Source of the DNA: Lysobacterales bacterium
GTDB taxonomy: Bacteria; Pseudomonadota; Gammaproteobacteria; Xanthomonadales; Rhodanobacteraceae
Assembly (NCBI GenBank): GCA_013298265.1
Contig: JAAFHE010000002.1
Coordinates: forward strand, 9,374-28,569
Length of the DNA stretch: 19,196 nucleotides
Direction of reading: 5' to 3'
A program made the position numbers and the translations under genes. Shown in pieces: positions 1-6,529 of this stretch (position 1 is its first letter; each line of letters opens with the position of its first letter). Under the pieces are notes generated by a model. It worked only from the letters and a program-made list of their open reading frames with translations. It was not told where the DNA came from and did not search any database.

Positions 1-1084
1 TTTCGCGTGCGTAGCTGTTGCGATCCTTCGACAGCGGGAACGGGAACTCGCCGGCGGCGGTGTACAGGGCCGGATCGTCGCCAGAGACGGCCAGCAGCGC
101 GAATTCCATGCTGAACCCCGGCAGCCAGTCCGGTACCAGATTGAACTTCGCATGCAAATTGTCGACGACGCGCTCGTCGCGGTTGGCGTCGGCGACGTAG
201 ACCTCGTGTACGTAGTCGGCCATGACGCGGCGTTCCAGCGCGACGCGCAGGCCGCTTTCGCTGGCGCCGAAGCGCGTCGACCAGGCGGTCGAGCCGCGCA
301 GCGCGCCGTCGCTGCCGATGCCGGCGCTGACGCGTAGGCTCGCGGATTCCGACGGTGCGGCCGTATACAGGTCCAGTGCACCGGCGGTCGCGTTGCCGCC
401 GCGCTCGAAACTGCGCGGGCCGCGCTGCAACTGCATGCCGTCGAGGCCTTCGACCGGCACCATGTCGCCCTCGATCAGGCTGGTGCCCAGGTCGATGCCG
501 TCCAGGCGCACGCTCAGACCGCTGAACTGGTCGAGATCGCGTTCCTGCCCGCGGATCGCGAGACTCGCACCGCTGGCGTAGACGTTCGGGGCGTAGCGGC
601 CGATCTGGCTCAGGCTCAACAGCGGCGAGGCGACGAGCCGCCCGCGTTCGATCTCGGTCACGCTCATCGCCTCGTGCACCATGGCGGTGACCGGCGGGGT
701 GGCTGCGGTGACGGGTGCCAGCGACGGCAGCGGCGTATCTTCGATCGTCAGCGCGGCCAGGTTTACGCTTTCGCCGGGCGCCGCCGGAATGATCTCGATG
801 GTGCCGTCGCTGCGCCGGTGCCAGGCCAGGCCTGCGGGCGAAAGCAGGTGATCGAGTGCCTGCGGCAAGGTCGCGCGCAGGCTGCCGCGCGCGCACTCGG
901 TGCTGGCGACGCGATCGGAGCGGTCCACGATCGGGACGGCGGCGAGCAGCGCGAGCTGCTCCAGACAGCCCAGCAGCGGGCCGTTGTCCAGCCGGATGTC
1001 GTAGACCGGTTCGACCTCGCCGGCGGCGAACAGCGCTAGCGGAAAGATAGCGGCGAGAGGGCCGGCGAGGCGGGCCGGCCTCAT
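1..1084 (-). CDS. TonB-dependent outer-membrane receptor with STN signalling domain (FecA-like), N-terminal part
   Basis: Partial gene: it starts at 1084 and runs off the left edge, leaving 361 codons. The start ATG overlaps the stop of the FecR gene (ATGA), so the two are probably translationally coupled. After a short signal peptide (about residues 1-21) comes an STN (secretin/TonB short N-terminal) domain at about 28-99, the periplasmic module that contacts FecR. A plug domain follows at about 140-242, including SLAIRGQERDLDQF, VRLDGIDLG and MQLQRGPRSFERGG, and then the first strands of the beta-barrel. By family knowledge it binds and imports a ligand at the outer membrane using TonB energy and reports occupancy through the STN domain. 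The ligand cannot be read from this fragment: ferric siderophore is the default for the family, but other substrates occur. The operon with tonB, sigma factor and fecR supports the transducer type over a plain transporter. No clear TonB box is visible; the STN-plug linker at about 138-150 is the place to look. Confidence 0.9.
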   Translation of the reverse strand, partial: MRPARLAGPLAAIFPLALFAAGEVEPVYDIRLDNGPLLGCLEQLALLAAVPIVDRSDRVASTECARGSLRATLPQALDHLLSPAGLAWHRRSDGTIEIIPAAPGESVNLAALTIEDTPLPSLAPVTAATPPVTAMVHEAMSVTEIERGRLVASPLLSLSQIGRYAPNVYASGASLAIRGQERDLDQFSGLSVRLDGIDLGTSLIEGDMVPVEGLDGMQLQRGPRSFERGGNATAGALDLYTAAPSESASLRVSAGIGSDGALRGSTAWSTRFGASESGLRVALERRVMADYVHEVYVADANRDERVVDNLHAKFNLVPDWLPGFSMEFALLAVSGDDPALYTAAGEFPFPLSKDRNSYARE

Positions 1085-2025
1085 CGCATGACGTAGGCGA
1101 CGCGGGGAATGTGACGCAGGCTCAGCTGCGAAGTCTGTGCCAGGGCGCGCAGTGCGGCGGCCGGATCATCCAGCGGCAGCGTGGCCGTGATCGGCATCGC
1201 GGCGCGGCTGTTGTCAGTGAGTACGATGCGCTCGGGCAGGTAGCGGTCGAGTTCGGCCAGTACCTTGCTCAGCGGCATCTGTTCGACGCTGAGTACGCCA
1301 CGGGTCCAGCCGTCGTTCGATGCCAGCGCACCGACACGCGCATCGACTTCGCTGGTTCCGACGAAGGCCTGCTGCCCGGCGCGAAGCTCTACCGCTTCGC
1401 CGTTGGCGCTGCTGACCCGGACGATGCCTTCATGCACACCGACCTCGGTGCCGAGATCGCTGCGGTCGACGACGAAGCGTGTGCCGACGGCCATGGCATC
1501 GACGCCGCCGCTGAGCACGTGCAGTGGCCGGCTCGGGTCCTTGGCCACGGCAATCGCGAGGCGACCGCGCAGCAGTTCGATATCGCGCCGGTCGCTGCCG
1601 ATGCGTACGCGCACGGCGCTGTCGGTGTCGAGTTCCAGCACCGAACCATCGGCGAGTGCCTGCGTCTGCGGCTTACCGATGCCGGTGTAATGGTCACTGT
1701 TCCAGTTCTGCCAGCTCGGTGTGATTCGCGGCCCGACCAGCAGCGCGAACACGAGCAGCAGCGGAGCGCCCGCGCCAAGACTCCAGCGCAGCCAGGGTCG
1801 GCTGGTGCGCGTCGCGTGTGGCACGGCAGATGCCGGATCGCTGGCGGCCGGGCTCTGCTCCAGCGCGAATGCGGCCGCGCAGATATCCGCATAGGCCAGG
1901 CGATGGCGCGCGTTCTGCGCCAGCCAGTGGTCCAGTGCGCGGCTTTCTTCGGCCGACAAGTCCCGTCCGCTGGCAATGGCGTGCCAGCGGGCGGCTTGTT
2001 GCAGCAGGGATTCGGGCGAGTTCAT
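1081..2025 (-). CDS. FecR-family anti-sigma factor / sigma regulator
   Basis: Inner-membrane regulator that passes the signal from the outer-membrane receptor to the ECF sigma factor encoded just upstream. From the chosen start it has 314 residues. A cytoplasmic N-terminal DUF4880-type region lies at about 5-50 (LLQQAARWHAIASGRDLSAE), and one membrane helix at about 81-98 (WSLGAGAPLLLVFALLVG). A periplasmic FecR domain covers about 112-222 (ADGSVLELDTDSAVRVR, GGVDAMAVGTRFVV, VGVHEGIVRV). A C-terminal DUF4974/STN-like domain covers about 244-314. The order and length are normal for the family. A TTG at 2070 would give a 15-residue longer protein. The ATG at 2025 is preferred because GGGGA sits 7 bases upstream and the protein then begins with the usual MNSPESLLQQAARW type of start. 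The stop overlaps the receptor start, and the gap to the sigma gene is 82 bases. It could act as inhibitor, activator or both, as FecR proteins vary. Confidence 0.93.
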   Translation of the reverse strand: MNSPESLLQQAARWHAIASGRDLSAEESRALDHWLAQNARHRLAYADICAAAFALEQSPAASDPASAVPHATRTSRPWLRWSLGAGAPLLLVFALLVGPRITPSWQNWNSDHYTGIGKPQTQALADGSVLELDTDSAVRVRIGSDRRDIELLRGRLAIAVAKDPSRPLHVLSGGVDAMAVGTRFVVDRSDLGTEVGVHEGIVRVSSANGEAVELRAGQQAFVGTSEVDARVGALASNDGWTRGVLSVEQMPLSKVLAELDRYLPERIVLTDNSRAAMPITATLPLDDPAAALRALAQTSQLSLRHIPRVAYVMR

Positions 2026-2107
2026 GGGCATGTCCCCGGCTGAGACGCGCGAGTGAGGTTTCCCCCCCAACGGCGGGAGCGGACTGGACGGCCTGCCATG
2101 GCCAGAG

Positions 2108-2641
2108 TCATTGCCGGCGCCTGCCGGTCAGGGCTGCGCCGAGCTGGGCCAGCGCGCGGGTAAGGTGGTTCTCTACCGTCTTGGGCTGCAGATTCAGCCG
2201 GTCGGCGATCTCTTTCTGGGTATGGCCGTGGATGCGCGCGAGCACGAGCACGTCGCGCGCGCGCGGAGTCAAGGTGTTCAGCGCCGCGCTGACCCGGGCC
2301 ACGTCTTCGTGCACGGTCGCGATGTGGTCGGCGCCCGGCGCATGGCCGTCGTCGAAGTCGCTCTCGATCGCGTGCGCGTCGCTGACCATGCGCCGGCGCA
2401 ACTGGTCGCGGGCGAGGTTGGTCGCGACGTGGAACAGGAATGCGCGCGGCTTGGCCACGGCTTCGCGCCTGGCCTGGGCGATCAGACGCATGCCGGCCTC
2501 CTGGGCGAGATCCTCGGCCTGGCCATGGTCGGCGCAAAGCCGGCGCAGATAGGCCACCAGCTCGCCGTAGCAACTGGCGTAGAGCTCGGCGATGGCTTGG
2601 GCGTCTGCATCCGGCGCGGTTCGGGTCGGGAATGAATTCAT
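2108..2641 (-). CDS. ECF RNA polymerase sigma factor (FecI-like)
   Basis: A 177-residue group IV sigma factor, normal length for the family, which directs RNA polymerase to a small regulon, probably including the adjacent receptor. Sigma region 2 spans about residues 15-85 (YGELVAYLRRLCADHGQAED, RAFLFHVATNLARDQLRRR). Region 4 spans about 118-171, with a helix-turn-helix at about 141-160 (TQKEIADRLNLQPKTVENHL). No region 3 or C-terminal extension is present, as expected for ECF factors. It lies between a tonB-like gene 79 bases upstream and fecR 82 bases downstream on the same strand, the standard FecI-FecR-receptor order. No clear Shine-Dalgarno is visible: the bases just before the ATG form the 3' arm of a perfect 8-bp hairpin (2644-2663), so translation may be limited by structure. 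The FecI-like assignment rests on context as well as sequence. Confidence 0.93.
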   Translation of the reverse strand: MNSFPTRTAPDADAQAIAELYASCYGELVAYLRRLCADHGQAEDLAQEAGMRLIAQARREAVAKPRAFLFHVATNLARDQLRRRMVSDAHAIESDFDDGHAPGADHIATVHEDVARVSAALNTLTPRARDVLVLARIHGHTQKEIADRLNLQPKTVENHLTRALAQLGAALTGRRRQ

Positions 2642-2643
2642 GC

Positions 2644-2663
2644 CTGCCGGCCGCCGCCGGCAG
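2644..2663 (-). promoter_or_regulatory. GC hairpin directly before the sigma-factor start codon
   Basis: On the minus strand CTGCCGGC (2663-2656) and GCCGGCAG (2651-2644) form a perfect 8-bp stem with a 4-base GGCG loop. It ends two bases before the ATG at 2641. There is no T-run, so it is not an intrinsic terminator for the upstream tonB gene. It covers where the ribosome-binding site should be and may lower sigma-factor translation. That role is inferred from position. Confidence 0.45.
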
Positions 2664-2720
2664 TGCAGGGAATCGGGCCGTGCCGGCGCGGGCCGGACGG
2701 GACGGAAGCCGTTGTCAGCA

Positions 2721-3596
2721 TCAGATACTCAGGCGGTAGATGATCGGCAGGCGCAGCTCAAGCCGGCGCGCCTCGCCGATGAAGAAGGCCGACACCGGCA
2801 CCGGCGACGCGCGACGCAGCAGATCCAGTGCCGCCTTGTCGAGAACGGCGTGTCCGGAACTCTGTGCGATGCGCTGGTCGACCAGGCGACCATCGGGCAT
2901 CAGCACGACCACGATCTCGACCGTGCCCTGCAGCTTCGCGCGTCGCGCCGGACCCGGATAGCGGCGGTGCTGGGCCAGCCATTCGAGCACGCGCACGGTC
3001 GCAGTGTTGACGAGCGGATCGACCGAGGGCGTCAGTACTGCCGTGCCGGTCTGTTGTGTATCGACCGGGCTGGTCGGGGCTGGCTGGACAGGTTCCGGTT
3101 CCTGTGAGGCGAGTACGGGCGCAGGAGCGGGCAATGTGGCAGTCTTTGCCGGTTTGGGCGGCAGCGGTGCGGGCTGTGGGGTCGGTGAACGCGGCGGTGC
3201 AGGGGCGGCGGCGAGCGGCGCGACAGGCGCGGGCGGCTGGTCGACGATGACTGACGGCGCGGGCTTGCCGCCGCCGGCGCGCAGGCGAACCTGCAGGACG
3301 GGCGAATCGGGTGCTGGCCGCAGTTCCTGCGTCCATTGCCACAACGCCACACCGACCAGTGCGTGCAGCAGCAGTGATACCAGCAGGGCGAAGAAGGCGG
3401 GATGCCGTGGAGGTGCCGCTGTCGGAGCGAGGATGTGTTCATCCACGGCATCCGCGTCCGCCGGTGCGAGCAAGGCCGCATTGGACGGAGCAAGCAGAAG
3501 AACCTGGGCTGCGGTGGAGGACGTACTCGGCATCGCGGACGTTGGACTGCGACAGGGCTGGCGGCGGATAGTAGCCACAGTAACGCGAAAAGGCAT
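2721..3596 (-). CDS. TonB-family energy transducer
   Basis: A 291-residue TonB-like protein that carries inner-membrane proton-motive energy to outer-membrane receptors. It has a cytoplasmic N-terminus of about 65 residues, which is long for TonB. One membrane helix follows at about 66-87 (ALLVSLLLHALVGVALWQW); its His-78 sits like the functional histidine in the TonB anchor. A Pro/Ala-rich periplasmic spacer (about 95-185) comes next, then a C-terminal TonB domain at about 203-291, with the RYP motif at 212-214 and RRAKLQGTVEIVVVLMPDGR. The gene heads the minus-strand cassette, 79 bases before the sigma factor, so it probably serves the receptor at the left edge. An internal ATG at 3533 would remove 21 residues; neither start has a good ribosome-binding site, so the start is uncertain. 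It is divergent from the exported-protein gene at 3720. Confidence 0.88.
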   Translation of the reverse strand: MPFRVTVATIRRQPCRSPTSAMPSTSSTAAQVLLLAPSNAALLAPADADAVDEHILAPTAAPPRHPAFFALLVSLLLHALVGVALWQWTQELRPAPDSPVLQVRLRAGGGKPAPSVIVDQPPAPVAPLAAAPAPPRSPTPQPAPLPPKPAKTATLPAPAPVLASQEPEPVQPAPTSPVDTQQTGTAVLTPSVDPLVNTATVRVLEWLAQHRRYPGPARRAKLQGTVEIVVVLMPDGRLVDQRIAQSSGHAVLDKAALDLLRRASPVPVSAFFIGEARRLELRLPIIYRLSI

Positions 3597-3719
3597 GCAG
3601 CACTATTCAGGAAAAGGACACTTGGGGGGAAATGGCGCGACCCGCGTCTACCCACAGTGAATACGCAAACCAAGGCCCACGAACCGTCGATTCGGGCTTT
3701 GCCGGGGACAAAGAGAATC

Positions 3720-5258
3720 ATGGCCAACCTGATCACTTCACTTAGCAGCCGACTCGTCACACTCCTCGCTCTTGGATTGTCGGCGTCGACGTGCGGTGCC
3801 GTACGTCTCGATCCCGACGGCATGGGACAGGTGCTGATCTATCCCTACTACACGGTGCGCGGCGGCAATCAGACGATCTTCACGGTGACCAACCACACCG
3901 ACCGGCAGAAGGTGCTGCAAGTCGAGATGAACGAAGGTCGCAACGGCCGTCAGACACTGAGCTTCAACGTCTTTCTCGGGCCGTACGACAGTTGGAGCGC
4001 GACCACGTTCAGCCTTAGCGACAGCGACGAGGCCTATCTGCTGCCCGGCGATTCGTCCTGTACCTATCCCAAGTTCGATACGCTTTTCCTGCCGGACGGG
4101 CGCGCCTACCAGCCGTTGTCCCCGGCTGCCTATACCGGTCAGCAGCGCGACGCCGGGCCCGGCACCTACGACCGCTCGCGCGAGGGATATCTGAAGATCT
4201 TCGAGCTTGCGACGATCATCCCCGACACACCGCCGGCCATTGCGATCACGCCGGGCACCAACGGTCAGCCACCGGACTGCGATTCTCTGAAGGCGGCCTA
4301 CACCACGACGTATTGGCGCGATGACCCGAAGAGGCACCTGACCAATCCGACCGGCGGTCTCAGCGGCGAAGCGATGGTGCTCAATGTTTCGGCGGGCACG
4401 GTCATGGCTTTCCAGGCGACGGCACTCGCGGATTTCCGCACGGATCCGGCCGACATCCCTACAGGCAGCCGCAACTCGGTAGTCAACCACTCGTCGGTCG
4501 ACCTGGTGCGTGCCGGTCTCGACGACGCGCTCAACAACCCGGTCGAAGGCTTTGCAACGGCCGTGATTGATCTGCCGAACCGGCGCCAGGAACTGCAATA
4601 TCCACAGTCGCGGGCGATCGACGCCGTCAGTGCGGTGCTCAGCGCCGACGCGGTGAACATCAACTATGTCAGTGATGCCAGCGTCGGCGCGACGACCGAC
4701 TGGGTCATCACCTTCCCGACGCGTCCGTTCTACACCGATCAGGCCATCGTCGGCACGGCGGCGATCAAGCCCTTCACCAGTATCTATCCGGGCGCCGGCG
4801 GCAATGAAAGCACCGCGAGCATGCTGGTGCCGTATTCGCTGCGTGATCGCGCCGGGCGCCGCGTCAGCGTGGCGCCGGCGACGAACGAGAGCGTCGATCT
4901 GCGCTTCACCACGCAGGTTCTAGCCGTCGCGCCCAGCATCAACATGGTTTCGCTCGCCGGGCGTCCGCTGGGCTCGTCCCTCGGCGTGCGGCTGTCGCCG
5001 GTCTCCAGCGGTACGCGTCGCGATGGTGGTTGGATGACGCTCGACCTGCTGCGCTATCAGGATGGCGCGAGTATCGCGAACCGTAGCCTGCGGCCGGCGG
5101 AGGACGGTACAGCGATGCTGGGACTGCCGATCGTCGGCTTCGCCGCCGTGAACTACGTCAATTCGGCTGCGGGGCTGGGCGTGCTGGCGAACTACAGCAT
5201 GGCCAATCCGCAGCGGCGTACGCAGGACTGCCGTCGCAATACTCTGTCCTGCAAATGA
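3720..5258 (+). CDS. Exported protein of unknown function, 512 residues
   Basis: The start at 3720 is preferred because AAGAGA lies 4-5 bases upstream and a signal peptide begins at once (residues 1-27, with VTLLALGLSAS as hydrophobic core, cleavage near CGA/VRL). The open frame continues upstream to 3402, but that part overlaps the divergent tonB gene and looks non-coding. The mature protein opens with VRLDPDGMGQVLIYPYYTVR, then a region rich in beta-type segments (GGNQTIFTVTNHTDRQKVLQ). This resembles hypothetical exported proteins I recall from related gammaproteobacteria; I know of no assigned domain or enzyme activity. Cysteine-containing segments (SSCTYP, PPDCDS, and QDC with LSCK at the C-terminus) suggest disulfides in the periplasm or outside the cell. 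There is no membrane anchor at the C-terminus. A hairpin with a T-run 10 bases past the stop suggests a single-gene transcript. Function not assigned. Confidence 0.85.
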   Translation: MANLITSLSSRLVTLLALGLSASTCGAVRLDPDGMGQVLIYPYYTVRGGNQTIFTVTNHTDRQKVLQVEMNEGRNGRQTLSFNVFLGPYDSWSATTFSLSDSDEAYLLPGDSSCTYPKFDTLFLPDGRAYQPLSPAAYTGQQRDAGPGTYDRSREGYLKIFELATIIPDTPPAIAITPGTNGQPPDCDSLKAAYTTTYWRDDPKRHLTNPTGGLSGEAMVLNVSAGTVMAFQATALADFRTDPADIPTGSRNSVVNHSSVDLVRAGLDDALNNPVEGFATAVIDLPNRRQELQYPQSRAIDAVSAVLSADAVNINYVSDASVGATTDWVITFPTRPFYTDQAIVGTAAIKPFTSIYPGAGGNESTASMLVPYSLRDRAGRRVSVAPATNESVDLRFTTQVLAVAPSINMVSLAGRPLGSSLGVRLSPVSSGTRRDGGWMTLDLLRYQDGASIANRSLRPAEDGTAMLGLPIVGFAAVNYVNSAAGLGVLANYSMANPQRRTQDCRRNTLSCK

Positions 5259-5268
5259 GTTAGATCGC

Positions 5269-5301
5269 GCAAAATATACTTTATACGAAAGTATTTTTTG
5301 C
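5269..5301 (+). terminator. AT-rich hairpin with T-run after the exported-protein gene
   Basis: Outer arms GCAAAA (5269-5274) and TTTTGC (5296-5301) plus inner arms ATACTTT (5276-5282) and AAAGTAT (5288-5294) pair across a 5-base loop, with one T-T mismatch. This gives 13 base pairs in total. A run of six T (5294-5299) follows the inner stem. It starts 10 bases past the stop at 5258, so it is best read as a terminator. It is strikingly AT-rich for this window, and the near-symmetric 13-base arms would also fit a protein-binding palindrome. Confidence 0.55.
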
Positions 5302-5453
5302 ATAGAGGCGTCGGGAAAGGCGCCACAAGATCCCCGAAGAGGTTGGGAAGGATTCGTGCGCGCCACGGATACGGTGTTTGCTTGCCTGAAATTCGCCGCT
5401 GTTGTGGTGGCTGTGTGTCGATCCGATAGCTCCAGCTGAAGGAAATAGCGCCC

Positions 5454-5735
5454 ATGTATCGCATCCCCGATATGCATCGAGTCATGAACGCAGGGCGGCG
5501 TCCGCGCCTGCAGCGCGTTGCCGCCTACCGCCGGCTCGGTTATCGCGTGGTCGTCGAAGGCACGCCGACGACGCCGCTGCGCTGGAAGGTGTTCCGTCCC
5601 TGGCTGCGCACGGTGTCCGCCTCCGGCATCGTCGCCTCGCGCGAAGCCGCGATCGAGGCGGCGAACGCGTGGATCCGCCAGGACGTGGAGGCGACTCGCA
5701 TCGCGGCCATGGCGTCTGCCTCGACCACGCACTGA
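5454..5735 (+). CDS. Small Arg-rich protein of unknown function, 93 residues
   Basis: A 93-residue, Arg/Ala-rich basic protein (MYRIPDMHRVMNAGRRPRLQ at the start). The middle holds beta-like stretches (YRRLGYRVVVEGTPTT, RWKVFRPWLRTV) and then an amphipathic helix (ASREAAIEAANAWIRQDVEA). There is no signal peptide or membrane segment, so it is probably cytoplasmic. AAGGA lies 10 bases before the ATG. The gene sits alone between a hairpin/T-run (5269-5301) and a strong intrinsic terminator (5767-5808), which supports a real one-gene transcript. I recognise no family. The fold suggested by sequence (short strands then one helix) resembles small DUF-type proteins, but no function is claimed. Confidence 0.6.
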   Translation: MYRIPDMHRVMNAGRRPRLQRVAAYRRLGYRVVVEGTPTTPLRWKVFRPWLRTVSASGIVASREAAIEAANAWIRQDVEATRIAAMASASTTH

Positions 5736-5766
5736 GCGTTGGGCCAGGGAAAGGCCTGCGGCTTTG

Positions 5767-5808
5767 GCAGCGTGCGCCCACTGTGGGGGCGCACGCTGCG
5801 GTTTTCTT
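5767..5808 (+). terminator. Strong intrinsic terminator after the small-protein gene
   Basis: A 13-bp perfect stem (5767-5779 with 5787-5799; core GCGTGCGCCC and GGGCGCACGC) with a 7-base loop is followed by GG and the T-rich tract TTTTCTT. It is 32 bases past the stop codon at 5735 and points to the end of a plus-strand transcript. Confidence 0.85.
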
Positions 5809-6419
5809 CGGTGGGTATTCCGGGCCGCTGCGCTGAACGTCCGCGGCCCCGCTGCGAAGGCTATTCATCCGGCGCGATCACGAGAACTGGCAGCGCTGCA
5901 CAGCGCAGTCACGGCGGCGGATACCCGCGCATTCCTTTCGTTGGGTGTTCAGGCGAAAAGAAGCTAGCCGGGCACTGCGACCGCGGCGGGCATCTTCGCG
6001 GCCGCTGATATGCGCGACCGCGCGAAAGCGCCCGAGCAGAGCCCCGGCGGTACGGGCCAGGTTCTGACCTGTGCGAGTTCAACGGCAATGCCTTGCCTGG
6101 GCGTATTGTTGAACTGCAGCGAGACGTTTGGGCATCACACCCTGTCTGCCTGCGTAAGCATCCCTTCCGGCAACTGCCTCTACAGCTACGGGCGTGGCGT
6201 TCGCTTCTCGCTGCGCCTTGGGCGAGGGGCCCGATGGACCTGCCGCGTTGGCAGCATGTGTTCAGTGTGGGGCGCGTGCGCTGCTTCGTTCTCGAGCAGC
6301 CGTATTTGCCGCTGGACGCCATCGTGATGATTGCCGGTCTGGTCGCGGCTGACCTCAAGGTGCCGGATTTCGCCTAAGCCCATGGTCGGCGAGCGTACTT
6401 TGCCGGCCGGAGCAGGGTT
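5809..6419. other. Intergenic stretch of about 600 bases with no supported gene
   Basis: Between the plus-strand terminator at 5767-5808 and the minus-strand terminator at 6420-6449 I see no convincing coding region. The longest candidates are a 94-codon plus-strand frame at 6093-6377 and overlapping frames on both strands. Their translations are rich in Arg, Cys and Trp, lack a good ribosome-binding site, and match no family I know. The base composition is less biased than in the neighbouring genes (for example around 6060-6180), which fits non-coding or decayed DNA. A short inverted repeat (GGGCCGC ... GCGGCCC, about 5822-5849) is present. It could hold a small RNA or gene remnant, but nothing in the sequence proves it. 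Confidence 0.5.
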
Positions 6420-6449
6420 AAAAAAAAGCCACCGCGCGAGGCGGTGGCT
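6420..6449 (-). terminator. Intrinsic terminator of the 969-residue exported-protein gene
   Basis: On the minus strand AGCCACCGC (6449-6441) pairs perfectly with GCGGTGGCT (6435-6427) around a 5-base loop and runs straight into eight T (6427-6420). This is a textbook rho-independent terminator, about 80 bases past the stop codon at 6530. Confidence 0.95.
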
Positions 6450-6491
6450 GAATGCTTGGCGACGGAGGCTGTGACAGCGCCTCGTGGCGCC

Positions 6492-6523
6492 GCTTACGCG
6501 GCTGCGTTAGCAGCCGCGTAAGC
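6492..6523 (-). repeat. Perfect 14-bp hairpin just past the stop codon
   Basis: GCTTACGCGGCTGC (6492-6505) and GCAGCCGCGTAAGC (6510-6523) are perfect inverted copies around a 4-base loop. On the minus strand it begins 6 bases after the stop codon at 6530-6532. It lacks a T-run and precedes the true terminator at 6420-6449, so the mRNA would end in two tandem hairpins. A role in protecting the 3' end is plausible but inferred. Confidence 0.7.
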
Positions 6524-6529
6524 CCTTTA

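Noticed and set aside
2062..2068. Run of seven C upstream of fecR, considered as a phase-variation tract.
   Set aside because: It lies between the sigma stop and the preferred fecR start, so slippage would not change a coding frame; seven bases is short for a GC-rich genome.
3402..3719. N-terminal extension of the exported-protein gene to an upstream ATG.
   Set aside because: The extension overlaps the divergent tonB gene, is Arg-rich shadow sequence, and would hide the signal peptide that starts at 3720.
6093..6377. A 94-codon plus-strand frame (ending LVAADLKVPDFA) in the intergenic stretch.
   Set aside because: No clear ribosome-binding site, no recognised family, and competing frames on both strands. 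It may be a gene remnant but cannot be supported.
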